The notes: generated from the sequence alone by a model not told the origin. 64,000 nt of DNA from Yersinia mollaretii ATCC 43969 (GCF_013282725.1 NZ_CP054043.1:1054001-1118000); one strand, 5' to 3'. Shown: positions 38,876 to 50,787, numbered from the stretch's first letter. Numbers and translations: made by a program.

Positions 38876-39406
38876 TTACGCTTTGTACGTTAATTCTTCA
38901 ATGGTTTGGAAGCGGTTGGTATAGATACAAATATCCCCCGCAATGCTCAGTGATTTCTCAACGATATCCCGCGCACCTAACTCGGTATTGTCCAGCAGTG
39001 CACGCGCGGCAGACTGAGCGTAAGGCCCACCGGAGCCGATAGCAATCAGGTCATCTTCAGGCTGAACAACATCGCCATTACCGGTAATGATGAGTGAGGC
39101 GGTTTCATCAGCAACAGCCAGCAGCGCCTCGAGCTTGCGCAGCATGCGGTCTGTGCGCCAATCTTTGGCTAACTCAACTGCCGCTTTCGTCAGATGGCCT
39201 TGGTGCATCTCCAGTTTACGCTCAAACAGTTCAAACAGCGTAAAGGCATCAGCGGTCCCCCCTGCAAAACCAGCAATGACTTGATTGTTATAAAGGCGGC
39301 GAACTTTTTTCGCATTGCCTTTCATGACGGTGTTGCCCAGAGTGACCTGACCATCACCACCGATAACAACATGACCATTACGGCGAACACTTACAATTGT
39401 TGTCAC
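38876..39406 (-). CDS. hslV: ATP-dependent protease subunit HslV (ClpQ), GTG start
   Basis: Peptidase subunit of HslUV with an N-terminal Thr nucleophile exposed after removal of the first residue. Starting at GTG 39406 the product is [20 protein letters not shown], exactly 176 residues as in E. coli; a GAGGG lies about 9 bp upstream. The frame extending to an ATG at 39442 would put 12 residues before the catalytic Thr and is rejected. The motifs [14 protein letters not shown] and [13 protein letters not shown] are conserved. Confidence 0.97.
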   Translation of the reverse strand: MTTIVSVRRNGHVVIGGDGQVTLGNTVMKGNAKKVRRLYNNQVIAGFAGGTADAFTLFELFERKLEMHQGHLTKAAVELAKDWRTDRMLRKLEALLAVADETASLIITGNGDVVQPEDDLIAIGSGGPYAQSAARALLDNTELGARDIVEKSLSIAGDICIYTNRFQTIEELTYKA

Positions 39407-39436
39407 GAGCGAACCCTCGTTGCAGACTGAATGGAC

Positions 39437-39469
39437 CCCCATGCTGCCTTTCAGAAAAACAGCATGGGG
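39437..39469. terminator. Hairpin between ftsN and hslV
   Basis: Perfect 10-bp stem CCCCATGCTG/CAGCATGGGG (39437-39446 with 39460-39469). In the leftward direction it lies between the ftsN stop and the hslV start. The loop contains an A/T tract, but no T-run follows the stem, so attenuation rather than full termination is likely. Confidence 0.55.
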
Positions 39470-39506
39470 TATATTGAGATTATAAATGGGGGAGGATTAC
39501 TGCTTT

Positions 39507-40379
39507 TCAACCCCCGACAGCGAGGGGAATGCATCCTGATTGACCAGCATCTTTCAAACGCTGCAAGGTTTTATCGGCCGCAGCTTTGGTGCTGTAAGGA
39601 CCGAGCACCACGCGATTCCAGCCACCACCTGCGGTAATGCGGCTTTCAATACCACCAAATGCCAGTTGGGCGCGGATAGATTCAGCCTGATCGACGGCTT
39701 TGAATGAGCCACATTGCACCATCCAACGTTGCGCTTTTTCTTTCTCTTTTTCCGGTTTTGGCGGTGTCACTGCCGGTGCTGCTGGTTGGGTACGCGGTAG
39801 CGTAGAGACCTGCGGCGCTATTTGTGTTTGTGACTGAATTTGCGTTTGTGACTGAATTGGCGTTTGTGCCGGTATCGGCGCAGTTGCCTGACGCGGCGGC
39901 TGCATATTAGCCGGTGGCGGAGTGATAGTCACCGCAGAACGTGGCACCGATATCCCTTGGTTATAAGGCACCTCTGACAGCTGTGTCGGCTGCTGGCGCA
40001 TATCCGCCTGCATCTGCTCAAGCAATTGCCGCTGCTCATTCGTCAGTTGAGTCTTGGAATTCACTTCGCCACCCGCAGAAGGCTCTGTCGGTGTCGGCAC
40101 GCCAATTTGGCGATTTTCCAGCTCTTTAATGTAGCGCCAGCGCTCTTCCGGTTTTGGGGGTAAGCCATTGCCAGTTCGAGGGTCATGGCTGGGCAGTAAC
40201 GGAAGGTCACCCGGTTTGTTATGGGTGATGAAATAGAGGCCACCAACAAATACCACTAATAGCGCGACGGCCAGTGCCACCACGGTTTTAGATATTGCTG
40301 GAGCACTACGTTTTTTCCGGCTGGGGCTTTTGCGCCGCGCTCCTGAGCGCCCTCGGCTTACATAATCTCTTTGTGCCAC
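39507..40379 (-). CDS. ftsN: Cell division protein FtsN
   Basis: Bitopic inner-membrane protein that triggers septal peptidoglycan synthesis. The 290 residues have a basic cytoplasmic tail (MAQRDYVSRGRSGARRKSPS), one membrane segment (about 31-53), a long Pro/Gln-rich periplasmic linker with repeats of the type TQIQSQ near 178-190, and a C-terminal SPOR domain (about 215-290: WMVQCGSFKAVDQAESIRA in part and GWNRVVLGPYSTKAAADKTL) that binds denuded septal glycan. The linker length and repeats differ from E. coli (319 residues), as usual. Confidence 0.95.
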   Translation of the reverse strand: MAQRDYVSRGRSGARRKSPSRKKRSAPAISKTVVALAVALLVVFVGGLYFITHNKPGDLPLLPSHDPRTGNGLPPKPEERWRYIKELENRQIGVPTPTEPSAGGEVNSKTQLTNEQRQLLEQMQADMRQQPTQLSEVPYNQGISVPRSAVTITPPPANMQPPRQATAPIPAQTPIQSQTQIQSQTQIAPQVSTLPRTQPAAPAVTPPKPEKEKEKAQRWMVQCGSFKAVDQAESIRAQLAFGGIESRITAGGGWNRVVLGPYSTKAAADKTLQRLKDAGQSGCIPLAVGG

Positions 40380-40444
40380 TATCGTTTCGCTGCGTCGTAA
40401 TGATGGAATAAGTCCGTCATGTTACTGAACCCCTGAATATTTGC

Positions 40445-41473
40445 CTAGCTTTTAGGCGCAGCAGTACTTTCCCTGACAATTAATTCGGTGTCTAACAAGC
40501 GGGAGCCACTTTGTACTGAATGCCCTTGTAACTGCTCAAGTAATAGTAACATGGCTTGCTGACCAATTTGATAACGAGGTTGCGCCACCGTGGTTAAAGG
40601 CGGATCGCAATATTGCGACAGTTTCAGATCGTCAAACCCCACCAACGAGACATCCTGCGGCACACTCAGCCCCATTCTCTTCGCCTGCCACATAGCGCCT
40701 ATCGCCATGACATCATTGTGACAAAATATTGCCGTGGGTGGATTAGGTAGCGCCATCAGCGTGGCAAAGGTTTCAGCACCCGCTTCGTAGCTGAAATCGC
40801 CCCGCAAAATATAGTCGTTATCAACCGCAATACCATTACGGCGTAGCGCTTGAATATAGCCCTGTAGCCGATAGTGACTCAGCGGCAACGTCTCAGGCCC
40901 CGCCACACAAGCGATACGTTTGTGCCCCAATTCATGCAGATAGTTTACTGCTTCATAGGCCGCGGTCAGGTTATCGATATGGACAGTGGGTAATTCCAGT
41001 TCAGGCGAGAATTCGTTTGCCATCACCATCGGTGGCAAATTGCGCTGCTCCTCTTTGCTAGCATCAAACGGCAGATTAGAGCCTAGCAACAACATGCCGT
41101 CGATCTGCTTGGTAATGATCAGGTTGACGAAGGTGCGCTCTTGCTGAGTTTGTTGTGCGCAGTCGCCAATCAAGATCAGATAATCTTGCTGGGCTGCGGC
41201 ATGCTCAATGCCCTGAATAATGTCAGCAAAAAACGGATCGCTGATATCCGGCACGATAACTAGGATGGTGCGCGATTCATTACGTTTAATGTTTCGAGAC
41301 AAAGCGTGAGGAGAGTAGCCCACAGCCAGAACAGCTTGTTCCACCTTTTGTCGGGTCACTGCTGAAACCTTTTCTGGGTTCATCAATGCGCGTGACACCG
41401 TCGCAGTGGAAACACCTGCCATTCCCGCAACATCTTTCATGGTGGCCACTGTGAATTCTTTCTTCTGTTCCAA
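40445..41473 (-). CDS. cytR: LacI-family repressor CytR
   Basis: Represses nucleoside uptake and catabolism genes together with CRP; released by cytidine. The 342 residues have the LacI-type HTH MKDVAGMAGVSTATVSRALM (about 12-31), the hinge SPHALSRNIKR and a periplasmic-binding-protein-like core with the motifs ILVIVPDISDPFFADIIQGI and VSLVGFDDLKLSQYCDPPLTT (cited by DDLKLSQYCDPP). Neighbour of ftsN and priA, as in E. coli. Confidence 0.97.
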   Translation of the reverse strand: MEQKKEFTVATMKDVAGMAGVSTATVSRALMNPEKVSAVTRQKVEQAVLAVGYSPHALSRNIKRNESRTILVIVPDISDPFFADIIQGIEHAAAQQDYLILIGDCAQQTQQERTFVNLIITKQIDGMLLLGSNLPFDASKEEQRNLPPMVMANEFSPELELPTVHIDNLTAAYEAVNYLHELGHKRIACVAGPETLPLSHYRLQGYIQALRRNGIAVDNDYILRGDFSYEAGAETFATLMALPNPPTAIFCHNDVMAIGAMWQAKRMGLSVPQDVSLVGFDDLKLSQYCDPPLTTVAQPRYQIGQQAMLLLLEQLQGHSVQSGSRLLDTELIVRESTAAPKS

Positions 41474-41804
41474 CGCCTTTCTCCTTGCTCTGGCTCCATG
41501 CCAGCACTGATTGCTTTGAGATATCCCGAGGCCAATGGCTCAGGATATTAACGAGTTGTCACACGTCAACCGGGGTAACCGGTCAGCCGCGCTCATATCC
41601 TTTCATGGCAATGTAGTTTCGGTTAAATAGAGACTTTGCAACATTCTATACAGATAGTGGGGGCAATTTGTTACCTAATTTGCATTAAAAGTGTGACATA
41701 AGTAGGTTTTTTCGAACTGGCTCGCAGAATACCGGGTAAACGATTGCTTTGAGATACCGATCAAACAACCCATCACCCATTTTTACCCCAAATAATATGA
41801 AGAA

Positions 41805-42107
41805 TATACGTTACCCAAAGTCATTGGCGTCACAGCTAGGCGGCAAGTAAGAAAGGAATTACGCAAACTAATTGGCGTCGCAGCAAGGCGGCAAATGAGT
41901 GCATCCCGATGAGCTGGCATCAGTCAGTGATTCGGGTAAGCGAGTACAGCCAACACAGCTGTAGCATCAAAAACGAAAGATATTACCCAAAGTCATTGGC
42001 GTCACAGCTAGGCGGCAAGCGAATGAGTCCCGATGAGCTGACTCAAGTCAGTGATTCGGGTGAGTGAGTGAAGCCAACAACGCTGTGGCGTCAAGGACGC
42101 AGGGTAA
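41805..42107. repeat. Two tandem ERIC elements, with an extra left-end copy, next to the priA stop
   Basis: Unit 1 (about 41805-41982) and unit 2 (about 41981-42107) both hold TTACCCAAAGTCATTGGCGT, TCCCGATGAGCTG, a CAGTGATTCGGGT core like ERIC2, AGCCAACA, and end in a GTCAAGGACG- or ATCAAAAACG-type arm. A third copy of the left end (AATTGGCGTCGCAGCAAGGC) lies inside unit 1 at about 41870. Unit 2 stops at the priA stop codon. Confidence 0.85.
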
Positions 42108-44453
<2,346 letters not shown>

Positions 44454-44556
44454 TTAACAACCGTTGGTTACTTTATCAGCGATTGTTAGTTATCAATCGT
44501 GTGGTGTCTGGCGGAACAGGGCTGGATAGCGACACGGCCTAAATATAGAGGTTTCC

Positions 44557-44775
44557 ATGAAACAAGGTATCCACCCTAAATACGATTTAGTTACTGCTTC
44601 TTGCTCTTGCGGTAACGTTATCAAGATCAACTCTACTGTTGGTCATGACCTGAATCTGGACGTGTGCGGCGAATGCCACCCGTTCTACACTGGCAAGCAG
44701 CGTGATGTTGCGACCGGTGGCCGTGTTGACCGCTTCAACAAGCGTTTCAGCGTGCCAGGTGCAGCTAAGAAGTAA
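44557..44775 (+). CDS. rpmE: 50S ribosomal protein L31 (zinc form)
   Basis: Ribosomal protein bL31 of the large subunit. The 72 residues (E. coli 70) carry the zinc-binding cysteines in ASCSCGNVI (Cys16, Cys18) and [11 protein letters not shown] (Cys37, Cys40), so it is the zinc-containing type repressed in favour of a Cys-less paralogue under zinc limitation in many bacteria. Divergent from priA, followed by a strong terminator. Confidence 0.98.
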   Translation: MKQGIHPKYDLVTASCSCGNVIKINSTVGHDLNLDVCGECHPFYTGKQRDVATGGRVDRFNKRFSVPGAAKK

Positions 44776-44792
44776 TGTCTGCCCGTCAGACG

Positions 44793-44819
44793 AAAAAGGC
44801 GCCTTAGGCGCCTTTTTTC
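44793..44819 (+). terminator. Rho-independent terminator after rpmE
   Basis: AAAGGCGCC-TTA-GGCGCCTTTTTT: GC-rich stem with a three-base loop and a T-run of six. Confidence 0.95.
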
Positions 44820-44823
44820 ATTT

Positions 44824-44862
44824 CTACTCCCCGCCCATATTCATTGATGAGCAGGGGAGTAG
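44824..44862 (-). terminator. Hairpin after metJ
   Basis: CTACTCCCC (44824-44832) pairs with GGGGAGTAG (44854-44862) 22 bp after the metJ stop. T-tract on the minus strand is weak. Confidence 0.6.
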
Positions 44863-44884
44863 CTGGAAATATCATCGTTAGGAA

Positions 44885-45202
44885 TCAATATTCCCAAGTA
44901 TCGGGATCAACACCCAATTCACGCATTAAAATCTTCGCGGCTTCCGGGATTTCATCACTGCGCTCTTTACGCAGATCTTCGTCATTCGGCAGCGGCTGTC
45001 CAGTAAATGCATGTAAAAAAGCCTCACACAACAATTCACTGTTGGTGGCGTGGCGCAGGTTATTCACCTGACGGCGGGTCCGCTCATCGGTGAGGATTTT
45101 TAACACCTTCAGCGGAATGGATACCGTGATCTTTTTGACCTGTTCGCTTTTCTTGCCGTGTTCAGCGTAAGGGCTGACATACTCGCCGTTCCACTCAGCC
45201 AT
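44885..45202 (-). CDS. metJ: Methionine repressor MetJ
   Basis: Ribbon-helix-helix repressor that uses S-adenosylmethionine as co-repressor and binds tandem met boxes. The 105 residues match E. coli MetJ through [20 protein letters not shown] (beta-strand residues and helix A) and [20 protein letters not shown], ending in DPDTWEY. Divergent from metBL with met boxes near the metB side, so both directions are probably under its control. Confidence 0.99.
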   Translation of the reverse strand: MAEWNGEYVSPYAEHGKKSEQVKKITVSIPLKVLKILTDERTRRQVNNLRHATNSELLCEAFLHAFTGQPLPNDEDLRKERSDEIPEAAKILMRELGVDPDTWEY

Positions 45203-45475
45203 GGGACACCTTAAATTTATCGGAAAAATACTAAATTCTGAAAACGGGCCAATTATGCCCGATCTTCGCTGTTCTCACTAAATAAATGTCGATTTAACTA
45301 GACTAATGTCACTCATTTAATCATTTCCGCCATTTATTAATAGCCGATACCTTTCTCTGCCATCTTTGCGGTGAAACAAAACCTCACCGAAACCTGACTG
45401 ACATCATTAAGATATCTAAAACCTCTATAATTTTAGCGGTTATTATTCCATTGCTCAATCTATACGCAAAGAAGT

Positions 45476-45503
45476 TTAGATGTCCAGATGTATTGACGTC
45501 CGT
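45476..45503 (+). promoter_or_regulatory. MetJ operator before metB
   Basis: Three tandem 8-bp boxes related to AGACGTCT: AGATGTCC (45478-45485), AGATGTAT (45486-45493), TGACGTCC (45494-45501). They lie 60-80 bp before the metB ATG in the metJ-metB spacer of about 360 bp, which otherwise holds only promoters. Confidence 0.88.
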
Positions 45504-45560
45504 AATTTGTGCGTCTACTCTGGCGTAACATTTTCTCGATCCCGGCTGGTGGAAATCCAT

Positions 45561-46721
45561 ATGACGCGTAAACAGGCAACAATAGCAGTCCGTAGCGGGT
45601 TGAATGACGACGAGCAATACGGCTGCGTTGTCCCCCCGATTCACCTCTCCAGTACTTACAATTTTATCGATTTCAATCAGCCACGCGCACATGACTATTC
45701 ACGTCGCGGTAACCCGACGCGTGATGTGGTGCAGCGGGCCTTGGCTGAACTGGAGGGGGGTGCCGGTGCGGTGATGACCAGCAGCGGGATGTCGGCGATT
45801 CATTTGGTTTGCACCACCTTTTTGCAGCCGGGCGATTTGCTGGTCGCGCCGCATGACTGCTATGGCGGCAGCTACCGCCTATTTGATAGCCTGAGCAAAC
45901 GCGGAGCTTACCGAGTGCTGTTTGTTGATCAGGGTGATGAAGTGGCCCTGAGTCGCGCATTGGCTGAAAAACCTAAGCTGGTATTGATTGAAACGCCCAG
46001 TAATCCACTACTGCGGGTGGTGGATATTGCCGCCATCTGCAAAGCGGCCCATGCCGTCGGCGCGCTGACGGTTTGCGACAACACCTTCCTCAGTCCCGCC
46101 TTGCAGCAGCCGCTCTCTTTAGGTGCGGATCTGGTGGTTCACTCCTGCACCAAATATCTGAATGGTCACTCCGATGTGGTAGCTGGCGCGGTGATTGCCA
46201 AAGATCCTGAGCTAGCGGTTGAACTGGCTTGGTGGGCGAATAATATCGGCGTCACTGGTGCGGCCTTTGATAGCTACCTGTTATTACGCGGTTTGCGGAC
46301 ATTGTCGCCGCGTATGGCTCAACAGCAACGTAATGCCGATGAGATTGTTCGTTATTTACAGCAGCAGCCTTTGGTCAAAAAGCTGTATCATCCCTCTCTG
46401 CCACAACATCCCGGCCACGAAATTGCTTGCCGTCAGCAGTCAGGTTTTGGTGCGATGCTCAGTTTTGAGCTTGATGGTGATGAACAGCTATTACGCCGCT
46501 TCCTCTCTGCTCTTGAGCTGTTTACCTTGGCGGAGTCTTTGGGCGGCGTGGAGAGCCTGATCTCCCATGCCGCGACCATGACCCATGCCGGTATGGCGCC
46601 AGAAGCGCGCATTGCCGCAGGGATTACTGACAGCTTGTTGCGGATTTCCGTGGGTATTGAAGACAGCGAAGATTTGATTGCCGATTTGGAAAATGCCTTC
46701 CAGTTGGCGGGAACGAGGTAA
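45561..46721 (+). CDS. metB: Cystathionine gamma-synthase MetB
   Basis: PLP enzyme that joins O-succinylhomoserine and cysteine into cystathionine. ATG 45561 (MTRKQATIAVRSGLNDDEQY) gives 386 residues as in E. coli; the frame that reaches back to 45480 overlaps the met boxes and is rejected. PLP-site Lys is in HSCTKYLNGHSDVVAG (near residue 198); family motifs HDYSRRGNPTRDVVQ and SLGGVESLISHAATMTH. Two bases separate it from metL. Confidence 0.98.
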   Translation: MTRKQATIAVRSGLNDDEQYGCVVPPIHLSSTYNFIDFNQPRAHDYSRRGNPTRDVVQRALAELEGGAGAVMTSSGMSAIHLVCTTFLQPGDLLVAPHDCYGGSYRLFDSLSKRGAYRVLFVDQGDEVALSRALAEKPKLVLIETPSNPLLRVVDIAAICKAAHAVGALTVCDNTFLSPALQQPLSLGADLVVHSCTKYLNGHSDVVAGAVIAKDPELAVELAWWANNIGVTGAAFDSYLLLRGLRTLSPRMAQQQRNADEIVRYLQQQPLVKKLYHPSLPQHPGHEIACRQQSGFGAMLSFELDGDEQLLRRFLSALELFTLAESLGGVESLISHAATMTHAGMAPEARIAAGITDSLLRISVGIEDSEDLIADLENAFQLAGTR

Positions 46722-46723
46722 GC

Positions 46724-49159
46724 ATGAATGCAACAGCGGTAGCAGCGGCGGTCACTGGCCGTCAGCTGCATAAATTTGGTGGTAGTAGCCTTGCGGACGT
46801 GAAGTGTTACCTGCGGGTGGCCAATATTATGGCCAACTACAGTCGCCCCGGCGATCTGATGGTGGTGTCTGCGGCAGGGAGTACCACAAACCAGCTGATT
46901 AGCTGGTTAAAACTCAGTCAAAGTGATCGTCTTTCTGCTCATCAGGTGCAGCAGAGTCTGCGCCGTTATCAGCACGATCTGATCAGCGGTTTATTGTCAC
47001 CCGAAATGGCTGAGCCGCTGATTAGCGAGTTTATCCATGATTTAGAGCGCTTGGCCGGTCTGCTGGATAACAAAGTTGACGATGCCATTTATGCCGAAGT
47101 GGTTGGGCATGGTGAGATTTGGTCCGCCCGCCTGATGGCTGCGGTGCTGAACAAGCTGGATATGAAAGCAAGCTGGCTGGATGCGCGCAGTTTCCTGCGG
47201 GCTGAACGGGCAGCACAACCCCAGATAGACGAAGGCCGCTCTTATCCGCTGTTGCAACAATTAATCGCGCAACACCCACACCAGCGTTTGGTGGTGACTG
47301 GCTTTATCTCGCGCAATAACGCCGGTGAAACCGTACTGTTAGGGCGTAATGGCAGTGACTACTCAGCGACACAAGTGGGTGCGCTGGCGGGGGTCGAGCG
47401 CGTCACCATTTGGAGTGACGTTGCCGGGGTCTACAGTGCTGACCCGCGCAAAGTGAAAGACGCCTGTCTGCTGCCCCTGCTGCGGTTGGATGAAGCCAGT
47501 GAACTGGCCCGTTTGGCAGCTCCAGTGCTGCACACCCGCACATTACAGCCAGTTTCAGGCAGCGATATCGATTTGCAGCTACGCTGTAGCTACCAGCCGG
47601 AGCAAGGTTCCACCCGCATTGAGCGCGTATTGGCCTCTGGCTCGGGGGCCAAAATTGTTACCAGCCATGATGATGTCTGCCTGATCGAATTGCAGATTGC
47701 AGGCCATCATGACTTCTCAATGGCGCAGAAAGAGATCGATTTGCTGCTAAAACGTGCGCAAATCAAGCCGCTGGCGACGGGTATTCACCCCGATCGCAAC
47801 CTGCTGCAACTTTGCTACACCTCCGAAGTGGTGAACAGTGCGCTCCGCGTGCTGGAAGATGCCACCCTGCCGGGGAGATTATCCCTGCGCGAAGGGCTGG
47901 CACTGGTGGCGCTAGTTGGCGCAGGGGTGAGTAAGAACCCTCTGCACAGCCACCGCTTCTACCAACAGTTGAAAGATCAACCGGTTGAGTTTATCTGGCA
48001 AGCGGAAGATGGCATCAGTCTGGTGGCTGTTCTGCGCCTTGGGCCGACCGAGCACCTGATTCAGGGGCTGCATCAGTCACTGTTCCGCGCGGAAAAACGT
48101 ATCGGCTTAGTGCTGTTCGGCAAAGGCAATATCGGCGCTCGCTGGCTGGAGCTATTTGCGCGTGAGCAAAAAAATATTTCAGCCCGCAGTGGCTTTGAGT
48201 TCGTGCTGGCAGGTGTGGTGGATAGCCGTCGCAGCTTGCTGAGCTATGACGGATTAGACGCCAGCCGGACATTGGCATTTTACGATGACGAAGCCAAAGA
48301 GCAGGATGAAGAGTCGCTGTTCTTGTGGATGCGGGCACATCCTTTTGACGATCTGGTGGTGCTGGATGTCACCGCCAGTGAGTCGCTAGCAGAGCAATAT
48401 TTGGATTTCGCTAGCTACGGTTTCCACGTGATCAGTGCGAACAAGCTCGCCGGCGCATCCAGCAGCAATAACTATCGCCAAATTCGCGATGCGTTTGCCA
48501 AAACAGGCCGTCATTGGCTGTATAACGCCACGGTCGGCGCGGGTTTACCGGTTAATCACACGGTACGTGACCTGCGTGACAGCGGTGACAGTATTCTGGC
48601 GATCAGCGGCATTTTCTCCGGGACGCTCTCTTGGCTATTCCTGCAATTTGACGGCACCGTGCCCTTTACCGAGCTGGTCGATCAAGCTTGGCAGCAAGGG
48701 CTGACCGAGCCGGACCCGCGTGTGGATCTCTCCGGTCAGGATGTGATGCGCAAGTTGGTGATTCTGGCCCGTGAAGCGGGCTACGACATCGAACCCAATC
48801 AGGTACGAGTAGAGTCGCTGGTGCCTGCCGGTGCCGATGTTGGCTCAGTCGATCAGTTCTTTGAAAATGGTGAGGCATTGAATCAGCAAATGGTTCAGCG
48901 CTTAGAAGCCGCGAATGAAATGGGTCTGGTGTTACGTTATGTGGCCCGCTTTGATGCCAATGGTAAAGCGCGGGTGGGGGTTGAAGCGGTACGGGCTGAC
49001 CATCCACTGGCCTCCTTGCTGCCGTGCGATAACGTCTTCGCCATTGAGAGCCGATGGTATCGCGATAACCCGCTGGTGATCCGTGGCCCAGGGGCTGGAC
49101 GGGATGTCACTGCGGGGGCGATTCAGTCTGATTTAAACCGCCTGTCGCAATTGCTGTAA
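46724..49159 (+). CDS. metL: Bifunctional aspartokinase II / homoserine dehydrogenase II MetL
   Basis: Catalyses the first and third steps of the aspartate route toward methionine and threonine. The 811 residues (E. coli 810) hold an aspartokinase domain (start HKFGGSSLADVKCY, and RNGSDYSATQVGAL near 211), a central region equivalent to the regulatory part, and a homoserine dehydrogenase domain from about 460 (GLVLFGKGNIGARWLELF, then ANKLAGAS, LYNATVGAGLPV and GIFSGTLSWLF). Same operon as metB. Confidence 0.98.
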   Translation: MNATAVAAAVTGRQLHKFGGSSLADVKCYLRVANIMANYSRPGDLMVVSAAGSTTNQLISWLKLSQSDRLSAHQVQQSLRRYQHDLISGLLSPEMAEPLISEFIHDLERLAGLLDNKVDDAIYAEVVGHGEIWSARLMAAVLNKLDMKASWLDARSFLRAERAAQPQIDEGRSYPLLQQLIAQHPHQRLVVTGFISRNNAGETVLLGRNGSDYSATQVGALAGVERVTIWSDVAGVYSADPRKVKDACLLPLLRLDEASELARLAAPVLHTRTLQPVSGSDIDLQLRCSYQPEQGSTRIERVLASGSGAKIVTSHDDVCLIELQIAGHHDFSMAQKEIDLLLKRAQIKPLATGIHPDRNLLQLCYTSEVVNSALRVLEDATLPGRLSLREGLALVALVGAGVSKNPLHSHRFYQQLKDQPVEFIWQAEDGISLVAVLRLGPTEHLIQGLHQSLFRAEKRIGLVLFGKGNIGARWLELFAREQKNISARSGFEFVLAGVVDSRRSLLSYDGLDASRTLAFYDDEAKEQDEESLFLWMRAHPFDDLVVLDVTASESLAEQYLDFASYGFHVISANKLAGASSSNNYRQIRDAFAKTGRHWLYNATVGAGLPVNHTVRDLRDSGDSILAISGIFSGTLSWLFLQFDGTVPFTELVDQAWQQGLTEPDPRVDLSGQDVMRKLVILAREAGYDIEPNQVRVESLVPAGADVGSVDQFFENGEALNQQMVQRLEAANEMGLVLRYVARFDANGKARVGVEAVRADHPLASLLPCDNVFAIESRWYRDNPLVIRGPGAGRDVTAGAIQSDLNRLSQLL

Positions 49160-49180
49160 TGTGATCTACATCTGAAATAA

Positions 49181-49214
49181 ACAGACGCCCGAGGTGATGA
49201 GTCGGGCGTCTGTT
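49181..49214. terminator. Hairpin terminator between metL and the kinase-like gene
   Basis: Perfect 12-bp stem ACAGACGCCCGA/TCGGGCGTCTGT (49181-49192 with 49202-49213). It probably ends both metBL and the converging 49281-50474 gene. Confidence 0.8.
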
Positions 49215-49280
49215 ACAAAAGGCGACATGGGATACGGTTCTTACTTGCCCGCTCTTGCTGAGATCTATTGGGTATAATGC

Positions 49281-50474
49281 TTATTTGCCAGAAAGCAGTA
49301 ACATATCGGATAAATAGATATCATTATTTAGTACGGCATACTTATCTGGGGCAGAAAATAATAAGCGTACCCTGTCTCTGTGTTGAAATTCGGTATTGTA
49401 GCGAATCCATTCGGAGACGCGATCTCTATTCACATAGCTCAATCTTTGAATTTTTCTGGTCGGGTCAGGCGATATAATCGCTTCTCTTAGTACCTTTGAT
49501 TTAGTGGTTGCAGCGATGATTGTTAGCAAAAATGCATATTCATCAGCTGCTTTTAAGTATTTCGCTACATCTTTATTATTTGAAATTTTATAGTTTTTAT
49601 CATAAATCCCACCCAACAATTTCTCAGTAATATAATTCATCGTACATATAGCTTGTTCACCATGGAGTTTGAACTTCAGATCTTGCTGATCGGTATCTTT
49701 TGATATTCTGTCATCAACATCAATAAAGTTAATCTGTTTACCATCATAAGCTGTGTTTTCTGGCTTAATATCTCTTAGGTAACCATGTCTTCGATGAAGT
49801 GTTTTTAAATCATTGGCTGCATTTTTAAATGCACTATCAGGAATAGCATCCCCGTCATTGATACAATCAAAAACATTTTTCCCGGCATTGCGCGCAATGA
49901 TCAGTTTTGTGCTAACGGCCAGTCCAGTCTTCATGCTACGTATGTCTTTTATATCATTGAAATTATTATCTGACTCAAATCTGTCACTTATATCGACTGG
50001 CTCCAACGCAACAAAACGGTCGTCTTTTCTGGTGACTATTTTAAAACTGCCATTTTCTACGCCAGAAGGTATTTCGCTAGGTTTATAGACGATAGGATAG
50101 TCTTTATTCCTGCTGTGATAATACTCTCTACCATGAATAGATTTATTATTACCCAAATAGGTTGTTTTTATAAATCCTTTATCAGTATAAAGGCCTTCGC
50201 TCTTCATTTTTTCCAGCTTTTCTAAGTGTCCCCTGAAACAATGCTTAATTTTATTTGCTGCAATGACCTCTTTTCTGTTTATGTTATTCTCTTTACTGAA
50301 ATAGTTTTTTGGCGCATTCAATTCAAAATTATTTCTTGCTGAAATTTTAGTTATTTTTTCAGATAAAAGTAACGATTTTTTATAGATATTTCCTTGTACT
50401 CTATTTTTTTGATCGATTGCTGGTGAGGATTTTGTAAAGTTATTATGGAACTGAATACGCTCTCTAACGTTCAT
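49281..50474 (-). CDS. Orphan protein-kinase-like protein, resembles type III effector kinases
   Basis: No named family is recognised with certainty. The 397-residue, AT-rich gene is unlike its neighbours. A kinase-like catalytic core is visible: LHRRHGYLRDIKPENTAYDG (about 225-244) fits the HRDxKxxN loop with Asp235, Lys237 and Asn240, and INFIDVDDR (248-256) fits the DFG region with Asp252 as metal ligand. VYKPS (near 129-133) may hold the ATP-site Lys, and no glycine-rich loop is clear. The first 50 residues are rich in Asn, Ser and Lys, with no signal peptide or membrane segment. Short kinases with a degenerate N-lobe occur among secreted effectors such as OspG and NleH. AAGGGAG lies 8 bp before the ATG. 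It splits metL from metF; acquisition by transfer is inferred. Confidence 0.7.
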   Translation of the reverse strand: MNVRERIQFHNNFTKSSPAIDQKNRVQGNIYKKSLLLSEKITKISARNNFELNAPKNYFSKENNINRKEVIAANKIKHCFRGHLEKLEKMKSEGLYTDKGFIKTTYLGNNKSIHGREYYHSRNKDYPIVYKPSEIPSGVENGSFKIVTRKDDRFVALEPVDISDRFESDNNFNDIKDIRSMKTGLAVSTKLIIARNAGKNVFDCINDGDAIPDSAFKNAANDLKTLHRRHGYLRDIKPENTAYDGKQINFIDVDDRISKDTDQQDLKFKLHGEQAICTMNYITEKLLGGIYDKNYKISNNKDVAKYLKAADEYAFLLTIIAATTKSKVLREAIISPDPTRKIQRLSYVNRDRVSEWIRYNTEFQHRDRVRLLFSAPDKYAVLNNDIYLSDMLLLSGK

Positions 50475-50759
50475 GAGTACTCCCTTTAAATATATCCAAT
50501 AATCCGCAATAGTATTCCAGCATTACATATAGGTAATATTCGTGAATATAATAAAACGAGTATTGAGTGAACAATTAGCAGCAATAAAAGAGAAACCCGA
50601 CCTCAACAGAAGAGTGATGTTAATCATAACGAATTGATAAATAAGCAGCTATGTTAAAGTAACCTGTACATGAATTTTCCGCGTGATGCATGTAAAGATT
50701 AATCATCAGCTAAACTTATTTAAACGTTGACTCTTTAGCCAACTTCCGGCACCTTCTAT

Positions 50760-50787
50760 TTGGCCATCTAAACGTATAGACGCTCAC
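50760..50787 (+). promoter_or_regulatory. MetJ operator before metF
   Basis: Three tandem 8-bp boxes: GGCCATCT (50762-50769), AAACGTAT (50770-50777), AGACGCTC (50778-50785), about 60 bp before the metF ATG. The rest of the spacer back to 50475 is AT-rich and holds no gene; it must include the promoter of the leftward kinase-like gene. Confidence 0.82.

Noticed and set aside
41600..41720. CRP site in the cytR promoter (GTGTGACATAAGTAGG)
   Set aside because: Only one half of the CRP palindrome is good; not enough to call.
49264..49277. ERIC-like end (TCTATTGGGTATA) after metL
   Set aside because: Too short to call an element; it has no second end.
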